Shown here: in pieces, positions 48,673 through 58,359 of the stretch
How positions within the stretch are numbered: position 1 is the first letter of the stretch
Layout of the letters: every line of letters begins with the position of its first letter
Origin: Antrihabitans auranticaus
Lineage (GTDB): Bacteria; Actinomycetota; Actinomycetes; Mycobacteriales; Mycobacteriaceae
Assembly: GCF_016481275.1 (NCBI RefSeq)
Contig: NZ_JAEMNW010000003.1
Location: forward strand, 248,001 to 312,000
Direction: 5' to 3'
Length of the DNA stretch: 64,000 nt
Position numbers and translations under genes: made by a program
Notes under the pieces: generated by a model
What the model was told of the DNA's origin: nothing
The model's input: the letters and a program-made list of their open reading frames with translations, nothing else
The model's database searches: none

Positions 48673-50826
48673 TCAGTCCTTGAGCGAAGCCGGAGGCGTG
48701 AAGCGCTCGCCGTACTTGGCGGCGAGTTCCTCGGCGCGGGCGACGAATGCCGCCTGGCCACCGTTCGGGTAACCGACGATGAACTGGTGGACACCACCGG
48801 TCCAGGCCGGGAAACCGATACCGAAGATCGAGCCGATGTTGGCGTCGGCGGTGGTGGTCAGAACACCTTCGTCGAAGCACTTCTGCGTCTCGATCGCCTC
48901 GGCGAACAGCATCCGGTCGATCAGATCCTGGAACGGGACAGCCAGGTCGGGCGAGGTCTTGAAGTGCGACCGCAGACCCGGCCAGATGCCCGTGCGCTTG
49001 CCGGCATCGTCGTACTCGTAGAAGCCGGCCTTCTCGAGGCGACCCGGACGACCCTCGGCAACCATGTAGTCGACGACGTCCTGCGCGGCGTGGCGAGTGG
49101 CACCGAGCGTGGTGTCACCCTTCTCCGCTGCCTCGATCGTTTCCTTGGCGATCTTCTGCATGAGCTTCATGTTCAGCTCGTCCGCAAGCTGCAGCGGTGC
49201 AGCCGGGTAACCGGCCTGCAGACCGGCCTGCTCGATGGTCGCCGGCTCGATGCCCTCACCGAGGAACGCGATGGCCTCGTTGATGAAGGTGCCGATGACG
49301 CGCGAGGTGAAGAAGCCACGGCTGTCGTTGACGACGATCGGGGTCTTCTTGATCGCTAGCGTGTAATCGAACACGCGGGCCAGAGCCTCGTCAGAGGTCT
49401 TCTCGCCACGGATGATCTCGACCAGCGGCATCTTGTCGACCGGTGAGAAGAAGTGGATGCCGATGAAGTCGTCCTGACGCTTCACACCGTTTGCGAGACC
49501 GGTGATCGGCAGGGTCGACGTGTTCGAGCCGAGCAATGCGTCGGGATCGACGATGTCCTCGATCTCCTGGAAAACCTTGTGCTTGAGCTCGGTGTTCTCG
49601 AAGACGGCCTCGATGACGAAGTCGACTCCCTTGAAGTCCGCGGGGTCCGCGGACGGGGTGATCCGGTCGAGCAGCGCCTTCGACTTTTCTTCGGTGGTCT
49701 TGCCACGCGAGAGAGCCTTGGCCTCGATCTTCTCCGAGTAGTTCTTGCCGCGCTCGGCAGCCTCGATGGTGACGTCCTTGAGGACGACCTCGTAGCCCGC
49801 CTTCGCCGAGACGTAGGCAATACCCGCGCCCATCATGCCGGCGCCGAGGACGCCGATCTTCTTGATGTCCTTCTTCGCGACGCCGTCGGGGCGCGAACCA
49901 CCGTTGTTGATCGACTGCAGGTCGAAGAAGAACGCCTGGATCATGTTCTTCGCAACCGGACCGGTCAGCAACGACACGAAGTAGCGGCTCTCGATCAGCG
50001 ACGCGTTGTCGATGTCGACCTGCGAGCCCTCGACAGCTGCCGAGAGGATCGCGCGCGGCGCGGGCATGTTCGTGCCCTTGAGCTGCTTACGCAGGTTGGC
50101 CGGGAAGGCCGGGAGGTTCGCGGCGAACGCGGGCGACGACGGTGTGCCGCCGGGGATCTTGAAGCCCTTCTTGTCCCACGGCTGAACGCCACCCTCGGGG
50201 TTGGCCTTGATCCATGCCTTGGCGGCGGGAACCAATTCCTCGACCGAGCCGACCAGCTCGTTGACGAGGCCGATCTCCTTGGCCTTGGTCGGGTTGTTGC
50301 GCTGGCCCTGAAGCAGCACGCCCATGAGCGCACCCTGCAGACCGAGCATGCGAACGGTACGGATCACGCCACCGCCGGCGGGCAGCAAGCCGAGGCTGAC
50401 CTCCGGGAGACCGATCTGGACACCGCGCACGTCAGCGGCGATGCGGTAATGGGTGGCCAGCGCGATCTCGAGGCCGCCTCCGAGTGCGGCACCGTTGATC
50501 GCAGCGACAACCGGCTTGCCCAGAGTCTCGAGGCGACGCAGCGCACCCTTGATCTCGGCGAGCTCGTCCATCAGCGCCTGGCCGTCTTCCGGCCCGACCG
50601 ACATCATGTTCTTCAGGTCGCCACCCGCGAAGAAGGTCTTCTTCGCCGAGGTCAGGACCACACCGGTGATGTCGTCCTTCTCTGCTTCGAGCTTTTCGAC
50701 GGTCGCCGTCATGGACTTCTTGTAGAGCTCGTTCATCGTGTTGGCGCCCTGGTTCGGGTCGTCCATCGTCAACGTGACGATGCCGTCCGAATCCTTTTCC
50801 CAACCGATCATGTTTGTTTCAGACAC
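48673..50826 (-). CDS. fadB: Multifunctional enoyl-CoA hydratase / 3-hydroxyacyl-CoA dehydrogenase
   Basis: Beta-oxidation alpha subunit, 717 residues. The N-terminal crotonase domain (about 1-200) has GVVLTSAKKTFFAGGDLKNM and AINGAALGGGLEIALATHYR forming the oxyanion hole. The NAD domain begins at about 330 with KKIGVLGAGMMGAGIAYVSA, then VFENTELKHKVFQEIE; two C-terminal dehydrogenase domains include HFFSPVDKMPLVEIIRG and NDSRGFFTSRVIGTF. GTG 50826 follows AGGAGA. It lies 33 bases after fadA; the order matches mycobacterial fadA-fadB (Rv0859-Rv0860). Confidence 0.96.
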   Translation of the reverse strand: MSETNMIGWEKDSDGIVTLTMDDPNQGANTMNELYKKSMTATVEKLEAEKDDITGVVLTSAKKTFFAGGDLKNMMSVGPEDGQALMDELAEIKGALRRLETLGKPVVAAINGAALGGGLEIALATHYRIAADVRGVQIGLPEVSLGLLPAGGGVIRTVRMLGLQGALMGVLLQGQRNNPTKAKEIGLVNELVGSVEELVPAAKAWIKANPEGGVQPWDKKGFKIPGGTPSSPAFAANLPAFPANLRKQLKGTNMPAPRAILSAAVEGSQVDIDNASLIESRYFVSLLTGPVAKNMIQAFFFDLQSINNGGSRPDGVAKKDIKKIGVLGAGMMGAGIAYVSAKAGYEVVLKDVTIEAAERGKNYSEKIEAKALSRGKTTEEKSKALLDRITPSADPADFKGVDFVIEAVFENTELKHKVFQEIEDIVDPDALLGSNTSTLPITGLANGVKRQDDFIGIHFFSPVDKMPLVEIIRGEKTSDEALARVFDYTLAIKKTPIVVNDSRGFFTSRVIGTFINEAIAFLGEGIEPATIEQAGLQAGYPAAPLQLADELNMKLMQKIAKETIEAAEKGDTTLGATRHAAQDVVDYMVAEGRPGRLEKAGFYEYDDAGKRTGIWPGLRSHFKTSPDLAVPFQDLIDRMLFAEAIETQKCFDEGVLTTTADANIGSIFGIGFPAWTGGVHQFIVGYPNGGQAAFVARAEELAAKYGERFTPPASLKD

Positions 50827-50859
50827 TGCAGTAAGTCTCCTGTTAATCCGGTCTCGGGT

Positions 50860-52074
50860 TTAGACGCGCTCGATGATGGTTGCGACGCCCATACCGCCGC
50901 CGATGCAGAGGGTGATGAGTGCGTAGCGGCCGTTGCGGCGCTCGAGCTCGTCGACCATGGTGCCGGTGATCATCGCGCCGGTGGCACCGAGCGGGTGGCC
51001 CATCGCGATTGCGCCGCCGTTGACGTTCAGCTTCTCGTCCGGGATGTTCAGGTCCTTCTGGAACTTCAGAACGACGGACGCGAAGGCCTCGTTGATCTCG
51101 ACGAGGTCGATGTCGTCGAGGGTCAGGCCGGCCTGCTTGAGCGCCTTCTTGGCGGCCGGGGTCGGGCCGGTGAGCATAATCGTGGGATCTGCGCCGCTGG
51201 TAGCCGTCGCAACGATGCGCGCACGTGCGGTCAGACCGGAGGCCTTACCTGCGTCCTCGCTACCGACGAGCACGAGTGCGGAGCCGTCGACGATGCCCGA
51301 GCTGTTGCCACCGTGGTGAACGTGGTTGATCTTCTCGACTGCGTGGAACTTCTGCAGTGCGACGGCGTCGAAGCCGCCCATTTCACCGATGATGGCGAAC
51401 GAGGGGTTGAGCTTCGCGAGGTCCTCGGACGTGGTGCCGGGACGCATGTGCTCGTCGTTGTCGAGAACGACCAGGCCGTTGATGTCACGGACGGGAACGA
51501 TCGACTTGGCGAAGTAGCCGCCGGTGGTCGCCTTGGCAGCGAGGTCCTGCGAACGCACGGCGTAGGCATCGACGTCGTCGCGGGAGAAGCCTTCCATCGT
51601 CGCGATCAAGTCGGCGCTCACACCCTGCGGCACGAAGTAGGTGTCGTAGCTGGTCGCGGGGTCCATTGCCCACGCGCCGCCGTCACTGCCCATCGGCACA
51701 CGCGACATCGACTCGATGCCACCCGCGATGACCAGGTCGTCGAAGCCGGAGCGAACCTTCTGTGCAGCCAGGTTGACAGCTTCCAGGCCCGAGGCGCAGA
51801 AGCGGTTGAGCTGGAAGCCGCCGACGGTGTCCGGCAGACCCGCTGCGAGAACCGCGGTGCGGGCAATGTCCGCGCCCTGGTCACCGACGGGCGCGACGCA
51901 GCCGAGGATGACATCGGAGATGCGGTCCTCGTCCAGATCCGGGAAACGCGAGCGGAGCTCGTTGATGAGCCCGACCACGAGATCGATCGGCTTTACCGAG
52001 TGCAGCGACCCGGTCTTCTTTCCACGCCCACGCGGGGTGCGGATCGCCTCATAGATGAACGCCTCTGTCGTCAC
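50860..52074 (-). CDS. fadA: 3-ketoacyl-CoA thiolase (acetyl-CoA C-acyltransferase)
   Basis: Cleaves 3-ketoacyl-CoA in the last beta-oxidation step. The 404-residue protein has the acylated cysteine in [12 protein letters not shown] (C93), the NEAFA loop (328-332), the histidine of [15 protein letters not shown] (H360) and the second catalytic cysteine in LCIGGGMG (C390). GTG start with AAAGGAC about 8 bases upstream. First gene of the fadA-fadB trifunctional complex operon. Confidence 0.96.
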   Translation of the reverse strand: MTTEAFIYEAIRTPRGRGKKTGSLHSVKPIDLVVGLINELRSRFPDLDEDRISDVILGCVAPVGDQGADIARTAVLAAGLPDTVGGFQLNRFCASGLEAVNLAAQKVRSGFDDLVIAGGIESMSRVPMGSDGGAWAMDPATSYDTYFVPQGVSADLIATMEGFSRDDVDAYAVRSQDLAAKATTGGYFAKSIVPVRDINGLVVLDNDEHMRPGTTSEDLAKLNPSFAIIGEMGGFDAVALQKFHAVEKINHVHHGGNSSGIVDGSALVLVGSEDAGKASGLTARARIVATATSGADPTIMLTGPTPAAKKALKQAGLTLDDIDLVEINEAFASVVLKFQKDLNIPDEKLNVNGGAIAMGHPLGATGAMITGTMVDELERRNGRYALITLCIGGGMGVATIIERV

Positions 52075-52384
52075 TTTGACGCTGTCCTTTCAGTGTGCGC
52101 GCATGCTCTCGAGGCCTGCGCCGCTCATTCGTACTTTCGACCGCTCTGCTTTCATGCGCGCCGCCAAGCACGCTGCGAACCGATCGCCGGAGGCTATGCG
52201 GTTGCCTAGTCCTTCGGAACCATCTAACTCTGACATCCTTCTTCAGACGCCGTATAAACATACTCGCCCTGGCTGGCGAACACCTAGATGGCCTCCACCA
52301 TAGAACGAAGACGGGAAATACCCCAAGATTGCCTGGTCACACCCCTTGATGAAATGCGAACCCGGGTTAACTTAGCGCCCCGGT
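52075..52384. other. 310-base gap upstream of fadA
   Basis: I see no convincing gene here. On the minus strand AT-rich patches around 52246-52262 (TATGTTTATAC) could hold the fadA promoter. No recognisable operator or repeat was found. Confidence 0.3.
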
Positions 52385-52546
52385 TCACAGTCCCTGGCAC
52401 AGCGGCGACTCAGCACCGTGCTGTGCGACACATCCGCCCCACTCGCCGAGCGAACCTGCGAGGTCCGGGATGAAACCGATCAGGGTCTGCGGCAAAAGCG
52501 GAACCGTCCCGATGATCGCGCCGATGACGTCGATGCCGAAGATCAT
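52385..52546 (-). CDS. 53-residue hydrophobic small protein
   Basis: From ATG 52546 the minus strand encodes MIFGIDVIGAIIGTVPLLPQ and then a Gly/Leu-rich segment (LIGFIPDLAGSLGEW), ending with a Cys-containing tail (GGCVAQHG, SPLCQGL). Third codon positions are strongly GC, unlike the flanking non-coding sequence, and GAGGGATAG lies about 5-8 bases before the ATG. It may be a small membrane or secreted peptide; the family is unknown. It is too short for usual gene-length cut-offs. It lies between dnaX and fadA on the same strand. Confidence 0.6.
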   Translation of the reverse strand: MIFGIDVIGAIIGTVPLLPQTLIGFIPDLAGSLGEWGGCVAQHGAESPLCQGL

Positions 52547-52624
52547 GTGTCTATCCCTCGTTTTGTGGCTATTGCAGACAAAGTATGCGCCGTCGACACT
52601 CCGGCCTCGAGCTAATCCGGTGGA

Positions 52625-54748
52625 TCAGCCGTCGAATGGTTTGGCGCCGAGCTCGCTTTTCAGCAACTGCATAGCGATCTCGTCCGGATCCCGCCGATCA
52701 CCCTTCTCGACGGGTTGCGAGGACTCCGCGATCATCTCCGCTTCGTCCTCGGGGGTCATCACATACGGGTCCGGCGGAGGCTCCGAATCATCGGGAAAGT
52801 CGGGCGCCGGGGGCGGCGGAATGTCGTCAGCGGGCGGTGCCGTGGCCCGTCCGGTCGGCCGATTCACGCCAGTGTCGGCAGGTTGCTGAGTCTGGCCCGG
52901 TGGCGCGGTCGCAGGTCCGGATCCGGCAGCGCCGCCACGACTCGGACGGGAGAACCGCGGTGCACCATCGGCAGGTTTCGCTCGTTGTGGTTGTTGCGCG
53001 GTCCTTTTCGCAGTCTTGCCGGCCGCAGCCGCTGCGCCCGTGACACAGCGGAAGTCGATGTCCGGGCCCAGCACATCACGAAGCGCACTGCGGACCACGT
53101 CGGCGTTGCGGGGTTCCATCAAGCGATTCGCCAGCGGCGCAGACTCGTGCGACAAGATCACGACATTGCCTTGCACATCAGCGATGACAGCGCCTGAGAG
53201 CATCACCTCGACCGTCTTGCTCCGCTCGCGAACACGCTCCCCGACCTTCGGCCACACGGCCTTGATCTTGTCGACCCCACCCTCGGGGCTCGAGACCTGG
53301 GCTGCGGCCGGGATCGGCGGTGCCTCGACGGGCGGAGCCGGTTGCGCGGGTTCGGGACGCTGGAACTCCGGACGTGTCTGTTCAGGGGGCGCAGGTTCGG
53401 GACGTTGCGGTTCGAGATGTTGCGGTTCGGGACGTTGCGGTTCGGGACGCTGCGGTTCGGGACGCGGCGGTTCCGAGCGTGGCAGTTCTGGGCGTGCGGG
53501 CTGCGCCTGTTCGGCAACTTCGGCGCTTTTGCGGCGCACGACCGGCGGCGCCGCGGGCTGCTGTTCGGCGGCAATCCCGCCACCTACCTGACCGCTGTCG
53601 AGTCGATGTTCCAGCCGCTCCAGGCGCTGGAGAGCTGCTGCTTCGGCATCGAACGCCGCTGGCAGCAACATTCGTGCACAGATAACTTCGAGCAGCAGTC
53701 GAGGCGCGGTCGCACCACGCATCTCGCCCAGCCCGGCGTGCAGCAGCTCGCCGTACCGGGTCAGCGTTGCCGGACCGAAACGTTGCGCTTCGGCGGCCAT
53801 GCGCTCGAGCACGTCCTGTGGGGCGTCCACTAGGCCGCGCTCGCCCGCGTCAGGTACCGCGCGCAGCAGGATCAGGTCGCGCAGGCGTTCCAGGAGGTCC
53901 GTAGCGAAGCGGCGCGGATCGTGCCCTGACTCCATGACCTTGTCGATAACACCGAAAAGTCCGGCTCCGTCGCTGTCGGCGAGGGCGTCGACGGCTTCCT
54001 CGATCAGCGCGACGTCCGTCACTCCGAGCAAGGCGAGGGCACGCCCGTAGGTGACGCCGCCAGTGTCGGCACCGGCCATGAGCTGGTCCAACACGCTCAG
54101 CGAGTCGCGCGGCGACCCGCCACCGGCCCGGATCACCAGCGAGAACACGGCGTCGTCGACGGTCACATCTTCTTGGACACAGATGCGCTGCAACAAGCCG
54201 CGCATGACGTTCGGTGGCAACAACCGGAAGGGGTAGTGGTGGGTCCGCGAGCGAATGGTCGGCAGGACCTTCTCGGGTTCGGTCGTCGCAAAGATGAAGA
54301 TCAGGTGCTCAGGCGGTTCCTCGACGATCTTCAGCAGAGCATTGAAGCCCTGCGGCGAGACCATGTGCGCCTCGTCGACGATGAACACTCGGTAGCGCGA
54401 CTCGGCGGGCGAATAGAACGCACGATCACGCAACTCGCGGGTGTCGTCGACGCCGCCGTGGCTCGCCGCGTCGAGCTCGATCACGTCGAGATTTCCCGGA
54501 CCGCCGGGCGCGAGGGCCACACACGATGGACAGACCCCGCACGGCGTCGACGTCGGGCCCTCGACACAGTTCAGCGACCGCGCAAGGATGCGTGCCGAAG
54601 ACGTCTTGCCACAGCCACGCGGGCCGGAGAACAGATACGCGTGGTTGATGCGGCCGGCATCGAGGGCCGTCCCGAGTGGGCCGGTGACATGCTCCTGCCC
54701 CACCACTTCAGCGAAGGACGCCGGGCGATATTTCCGGTACAGGGCCAC
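52625..54748 (-). CDS. dnaX: DNA polymerase III subunits gamma and tau
   Basis: Clamp-loader ATPase, 707 residues. It starts VALYRKYRPASFAEVVGQEH with Walker A SGPRGCGKTS (41-50), a zinc module (C61, C70, C73, C76), Walker B FIVDEAHM and the sensor region IFATTEPEKVLPTIRSRTHH. The tau-like C-terminal half contains an extended proline/glutamate/glutamine repeat (about residues 415-500) and a terminal domain with EIAMQLLKSELGAK. GTG 54748 is chosen at the conserved N-terminus; the upstream ribosome site is weak. In most relatives dnaX abuts ybaB-recR; here it does not. Confidence 0.95.
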   Translation of the reverse strand: MALYRKYRPASFAEVVGQEHVTGPLGTALDAGRINHAYLFSGPRGCGKTSSARILARSLNCVEGPTSTPCGVCPSCVALAPGGPGNLDVIELDAASHGGVDDTRELRDRAFYSPAESRYRVFIVDEAHMVSPQGFNALLKIVEEPPEHLIFIFATTEPEKVLPTIRSRTHHYPFRLLPPNVMRGLLQRICVQEDVTVDDAVFSLVIRAGGGSPRDSLSVLDQLMAGADTGGVTYGRALALLGVTDVALIEEAVDALADSDGAGLFGVIDKVMESGHDPRRFATDLLERLRDLILLRAVPDAGERGLVDAPQDVLERMAAEAQRFGPATLTRYGELLHAGLGEMRGATAPRLLLEVICARMLLPAAFDAEAAALQRLERLEHRLDSGQVGGGIAAEQQPAAPPVVRRKSAEVAEQAQPARPELPRSEPPRPEPQRPEPQRPEPQHLEPQRPEPAPPEQTRPEFQRPEPAQPAPPVEAPPIPAAAQVSSPEGGVDKIKAVWPKVGERVRERSKTVEVMLSGAVIADVQGNVVILSHESAPLANRLMEPRNADVVRSALRDVLGPDIDFRCVTGAAAAAGKTAKRTAQQPQRAKPADGAPRFSRPSRGGAAGSGPATAPPGQTQQPADTGVNRPTGRATAPPADDIPPPPAPDFPDDSEPPPDPYVMTPEDEAEMIAESSQPVEKGDRRDPDEIAMQLLKSELGAKPFDG
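53394..53483. repeat. Six 15-bp tandem repeats in dnaX
   Basis: Units of plus-strand consensus GGTTCGGGACGTTGC start at 53394, 53409, 53424, 53439, 53454 and 53469. They encode QRPEP-type pentapeptides in the linker of the tau-like region. The period is in frame, so copy number can change without disruption. Confidence 0.85.
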
Positions 54749-54942
54749 GCCGCAGAGGGTACCGGCGACCTGTGACATGTGGGGAGGCTGTCCCGGTTGC
54801 CGACCGGCGTGGGCGCAGGTTGCGCGCCGAGCAGGCCGTTGTTGCGGTCCCTTCTCGCGCGATGTTCGGGCAACAGCCTTGTCGGTACGCGACCTGCGAA
54901 CTCGCCACAACCTTGTCGGTCCTCGGCGGTAGCGTCGTCGAC

Positions 54943-56025
54943 GTGACCTACTCGGGAATCGATGTACTTGTCCGCCTTGACGATCCGCAAGCTGCCGAGT
55001 TTCGTGAAGTGGAGGTGCCGGAGCCCCGCGACGGCGAAGCTCTGCTCCGCGTGCAGCGCTTCGCACTCACCGCGAACAACGTCACTTACGCCGCGGCTGG
55101 ATACGAGCTCGGGTACTGGAAGTTCTTCCCGGGTCCGGAAGGCTGGGGACGTGTACCGGTGTGGGGATTTGCCGAGGTCGTGGCGTCGGCGAGCGATTCC
55201 GCAGCGGTCGGTGATCGGCTCTACGGCTACTGGCCGATGTCGACCTTCGCGACGATCGCGCCAACCGGTCGGCGTGGCTCACGGCTCATCGATACGACCG
55301 AACACCGGCGCGACCTTCCCGCCCTCTACAACGCCTACCTCCCCGCGGGCACCGAGAACGCGCAGCGCGAGGAAGTCGAGTGCCTGCTGCGGCCGCTGTT
55401 CGGCACCGCCTGGCTGATCGCCGACGCACTCGCGCACGAGGGGTATCGCGGAGCGTCGAGCGTGCTCATCTCTAGCGCCTCGGCGAAGACCGCGGCAGCC
55501 ACCGCATGGTGTCTCAGCACACTCCCCGACCGACCTCGGATCATCGGCCTGACGTCGAGCCGAAACGCGGAATATGTTGCTGGACTGGATGGCTACGACG
55601 AGGTGCTCACATACGACGACTTTGCGACAGCACCGGTCGCGACGCCCGTGACATTTGTGGACATCGCGGGAAGTGCGGCGATCCGCCGATCGGTCCACGA
55701 ACGATTCGGCCCGGAACTGGTGTGGTCGATGATCGTCGGCGCGACGCACTGGCAAGATCCGGCAGGTTTCACAGGCCAGGCCGACCTCCCCGGGCCAACG
55801 CCCGAGATGTTCTTCGCACCGTCCCAACTCGAACTCCGGACCCGCGAACTCGGTAAACAAGCCCTCTTCGAGGCCATGGGTTCGGCGCAAACGGCGTTCA
55901 TCGAAGTGTTTGCGGAATCCGCCCAACTGGTCCGCGTCACCTCTCCGGCGGCAGTCGTCGACGCCTGGACCGGCCTGGCGGGAGGGACCAGCCTCGGCGC
56001 GGCGAGCATCGTCGCGGCCTGGTGA
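54943..56025 (+). CDS. DUF2855 family protein
   Basis: About 360 residues resembling a divergent medium-chain dehydrogenase-like fold without an obvious NAD loop. Family features are LRVQRFALTANNVTYAAAGY, ELGYWKFFPGPEGWGRVPVW and LLRPLFGTAWLIADALAHEG followed by SVLISSASAKTAAATAWCL. The biochemical role is unknown. GTG 54943 has a -10 TAGCGT (54930-54935) ending 7 bases upstream; the frame is open to 54772, but that part lacks family similarity. It abuts the convergent GNAT gene. Confidence 0.8.
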   Translation: MTYSGIDVLVRLDDPQAAEFREVEVPEPRDGEALLRVQRFALTANNVTYAAAGYELGYWKFFPGPEGWGRVPVWGFAEVVASASDSAAVGDRLYGYWPMSTFATIAPTGRRGSRLIDTTEHRRDLPALYNAYLPAGTENAQREEVECLLRPLFGTAWLIADALAHEGYRGASSVLISSASAKTAAATAWCLSTLPDRPRIIGLTSSRNAEYVAGLDGYDEVLTYDDFATAPVATPVTFVDIAGSAAIRRSVHERFGPELVWSMIVGATHWQDPAGFTGQADLPGPTPEMFFAPSQLELRTRELGKQALFEAMGSAQTAFIEVFAESAQLVRVTSPAAVVDAWTGLAGGTSLGAASIVAAW

Positions 56026-57138
56026 TCAGCGGGCCGGAAGCCGGTCGTACCAGAGCAGGTCGACGATCGAGCCGTCACCGATCGTGTCTCCCCTGCGCTC
56101 GCGGCCCATCGATGCAAAGCCGGTGCGCTCGATGACCTTCCGGGACGCGTGGTTGCCATCGGCATGCGCGACGACGAGCCGCCGCAACCCGAGGCCGCCA
56201 TGCGTGATCGGCGCGAAGGCATGTCCGACGAGCAACGAAACCGCTTCGGACGCAACGCTCTTCCCACGGGCCGCAGGATGTACCCAGTAGCCGACCTCGG
56301 CACCTCCATCCCGCGCACCGAAGTTCATGAGCGAGAACGAGCCGAGCGCCGGACCGCCTGCGGGCACTGCGGCGGCCCAATGGACGGCCGTTCCCGACGC
56401 AGCGTGTTCGCGTCGGCGATGGAGAAAGTTCGCAGCGTGCTCGCGCGTGTACGGCCTCGGCAGACCGTTGAGCCAGTGCTGCGACAACGGATCGCCGCAC
56501 GCCTCCGCCACTGCGTCCACGTCCGAATCTTCGAACGGTCGCAACATGATTCGCTGACCCTCGAGCACCGGCACGTCGAACCACACAGAATTCGGCGCCA
56601 TCGGTTCACCGGCACACAACGTTGCGGTCCAGGCGTCACGACGTTCGCCGCTCTTCACAAGGTCGCCCCGCGAAGTGCCCTCGAACGTGAACCCCGTGGC
56701 CCAGGCGACCCGGCGCGAAGCCCAGTTGCCAACCATTGCTTTCCACCCGAGGTGAGTCACGCCGAGGCCCGCCGGATCGAACGCATACTCGGCGACCAGC
56801 CGCACCGCCCGAGACATCAGCCCGGCTCCGCGTGCCTCCCGGCCCAGCCAGAATCCGACCTCGGCCTTCCCGTTGCCCGGTCGCAGCCCGATGACTCCAG
56901 CCATCCGGCGATCGACCGGATCCCTTATCGCCCAGATCAACTCGCGCCCAGATGCCCATAGTTCCGGCGCGATTTGCGTGACGAACTCGACTGCATGAGT
57001 CCGCGTGTACGGCGGATCGATGGCTGTGATCCATCGCAGTATTTCGGGGTCCTGGCAGAGTTCGGTGATGCGGTCGACGTCGTCGATCGTCGGCACAGCC
57101 AGGATGAAGCCCGGACCACGCAGTTCGAACGGCAGCAT
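56026..57138 (-). CDS. Tandem GNAT acetyltransferase (two RimJ-like domains)
   Basis: A 370-residue protein with two acetyl-CoA-binding GNAT domains. The N-terminal one (1-175) carries GFWLGREARGAGLMSRAVRL; the C-terminal one (about 195-365) carries GYWVHPAARGKSVASEAVSL, each the pyrophosphate-binding R/Q-x-x-G-x-A loop. Both end with the RVAWATGF or RKVIERTGF signature. Substrates unknown; two domains may act on different amines. Good ribosome site GAGGAGAG before the ATG. Confidence 0.9.
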   Translation of the reverse strand: MLPFELRGPGFILAVPTIDDVDRITELCQDPEILRWITAIDPPYTRTHAVEFVTQIAPELWASGRELIWAIRDPVDRRMAGVIGLRPGNGKAEVGFWLGREARGAGLMSRAVRLVAEYAFDPAGLGVTHLGWKAMVGNWASRRVAWATGFTFEGTSRGDLVKSGERRDAWTATLCAGEPMAPNSVWFDVPVLEGQRIMLRPFEDSDVDAVAEACGDPLSQHWLNGLPRPYTREHAANFLHRRREHAASGTAVHWAAAVPAGGPALGSFSLMNFGARDGGAEVGYWVHPAARGKSVASEAVSLLVGHAFAPITHGGLGLRRLVVAHADGNHASRKVIERTGFASMGRERRGDTIGDGSIVDLLWYDRLPAR

Positions 57139-57150
57139 TGGTTCCTCTCC

Positions 57151-58038
57151 TCAGCGACGCCGCGACAACGCCACACCGCACAGACAGATCACACCGCCGA
57201 CTATCGCCAGTAATGGCGGGACGTCGCCGAGCAGCACCCACGCCAGTAGTCCGACGATGGGCGGCGACAAATATGTCGTCACGCCGAGCCGCCCCGCGTT
57301 CGTTCGCGCGAGGGCATAGGCCCAGGTACCGAACGCCAAGGCCGTCGGCACCGCGCCGAGATAGACCAGCGCCCCGACCTCACCGCCGGTCGCGTTGCCC
57401 AGCTGGTCGACGAGGTCGGGTGTCGCCGGCAGGCAGGCGACAGCGCCGATCGTGCAGGCGATCCACGTCACTTGCAATGCGGGCAACCGACCCAGCACAG
57501 GCTTCTGGGCAAGCACTCCGATTGCGTAGGTCAGCGCCGCGACAAGGCAGAGCAGCACGCCCCAGACGTCGGCCTGCGGGCTCTGGGAGGTCGACAGGCC
57601 GATCGTCGCGGCACCCGCGAAGGCAACGCCCACTCCGATGACCAGCCATTTCGGAAAGCCTTCGCCGAGAAACAGGCCCGCGAACACCGCGATGAGTATC
57701 GGTCCGATGTTGACCAGCATGGCTGCTGTTCCGGCGTCGATCCGCTGCTCACCGGCATTGAGCGCGATGTTGTACACGCCGAACCACGCCAGCCCGCACA
57801 GGACCAGCAACCGCCATTCGCGGGCGGTCGGTGCCACCCACCGACCTCGCCACAGCAAGGCGGCGCCCAGCAGTGCGCTGCCGACCAGTAGACGGCCGAG
57901 CGACAGGGCAACCGCGTCGAAAGCACCTGCCAGCCACCGAATCGCCACGAACGCCGAAGCCCACGCGACGACCGTCGTAGAAATCGCTGCCAGCGCGCGC
58001 CAATCCTGTCGGACTGCAGGAGAAACGACGGCAGTCAT
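57151..58038 (-). CDS. EamA/DMT-superfamily exporter
   Basis: A 295-residue, ten-helix transporter with two EamA repeats (about 15-140 and 150-290): helix 1 ALAAISTTVVAWASAFVAIR; the first repeat contains GVYNIALNAGEQRIDAGTAA; the last loop is TTYLSPPIVGLLAWVLLGDV. Probable export of amino acids or metabolites. ATG 58038 is chosen for normal family length, although the frame opens at 58140. It lies 12 bases from the GNAT gene on the same strand and upstream of it, so the two are probably cotranscribed. Confidence 0.88.
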   Translation of the reverse strand: MTAVVSPAVRQDWRALAAISTTVVAWASAFVAIRWLAGAFDAVALSLGRLLVGSALLGAALLWRGRWVAPTAREWRLLVLCGLAWFGVYNIALNAGEQRIDAGTAAMLVNIGPILIAVFAGLFLGEGFPKWLVIGVGVAFAGAATIGLSTSQSPQADVWGVLLCLVAALTYAIGVLAQKPVLGRLPALQVTWIACTIGAVACLPATPDLVDQLGNATGGEVGALVYLGAVPTALAFGTWAYALARTNAGRLGVTTYLSPPIVGLLAWVLLGDVPPLLAIVGGVICLCGVALSRRR

Positions 58039-58287
58039 CGCCGCTGCCGGGCATTCGGGCGAAACTGAAGCAAAACCCCCGGATTCCGGGGCAAATCCTT
58101 CACCCATGGGGTGCGGAAGACAGCCAACCGATCCCGCCATCCACGCTCACTCGGCGGATCGGACATGAGACTCCCCCTCGGCCGCGGTCTGTGAATCGAC
58201 CGATTTCGACGACCAAGCCAGCCTACGGTCACGCACCGACGGATCCCCAGCGGTTTTCGGCCGTCACGCTCGCGGGCTGAGGCTTCG

Positions 58288-58303
58288 GTAACCCGCGTGC
58301 AAC
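58288..58303 (+). promoter_or_regulatory. GlnR-like box upstream of the ammonium transporter
   Basis: GTAAC-CCGCGT-GCAAC (58288-58303) matches the actinobacterial GlnR consensus GTnAC-n6-GnAAC. A -10-like TATTCT (58322-58327) follows, placing the box about 40 bases upstream of the expected transcript start, a typical activator position. Confidence 0.65.
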
Positions 58304-58359
58304 CCGTCCGCACACGGGCCATATTCTCGTCCGAGCTTTCGCCGAAGAAGGAGACCGAC

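Noticed and set aside
49453-52209. A 918-codon plus-strand frame opposite fadA-fadB
   Set aside because: Antisense shadow of two fully conserved enzymes; no motifs of its own.
54749-54942. Possible 4.5S SRP RNA gene next to dnaX, as in mycobacteria
   Set aside because: The conserved GGAAGG-containing SRP core and its complement are not present in this interval on either strand.
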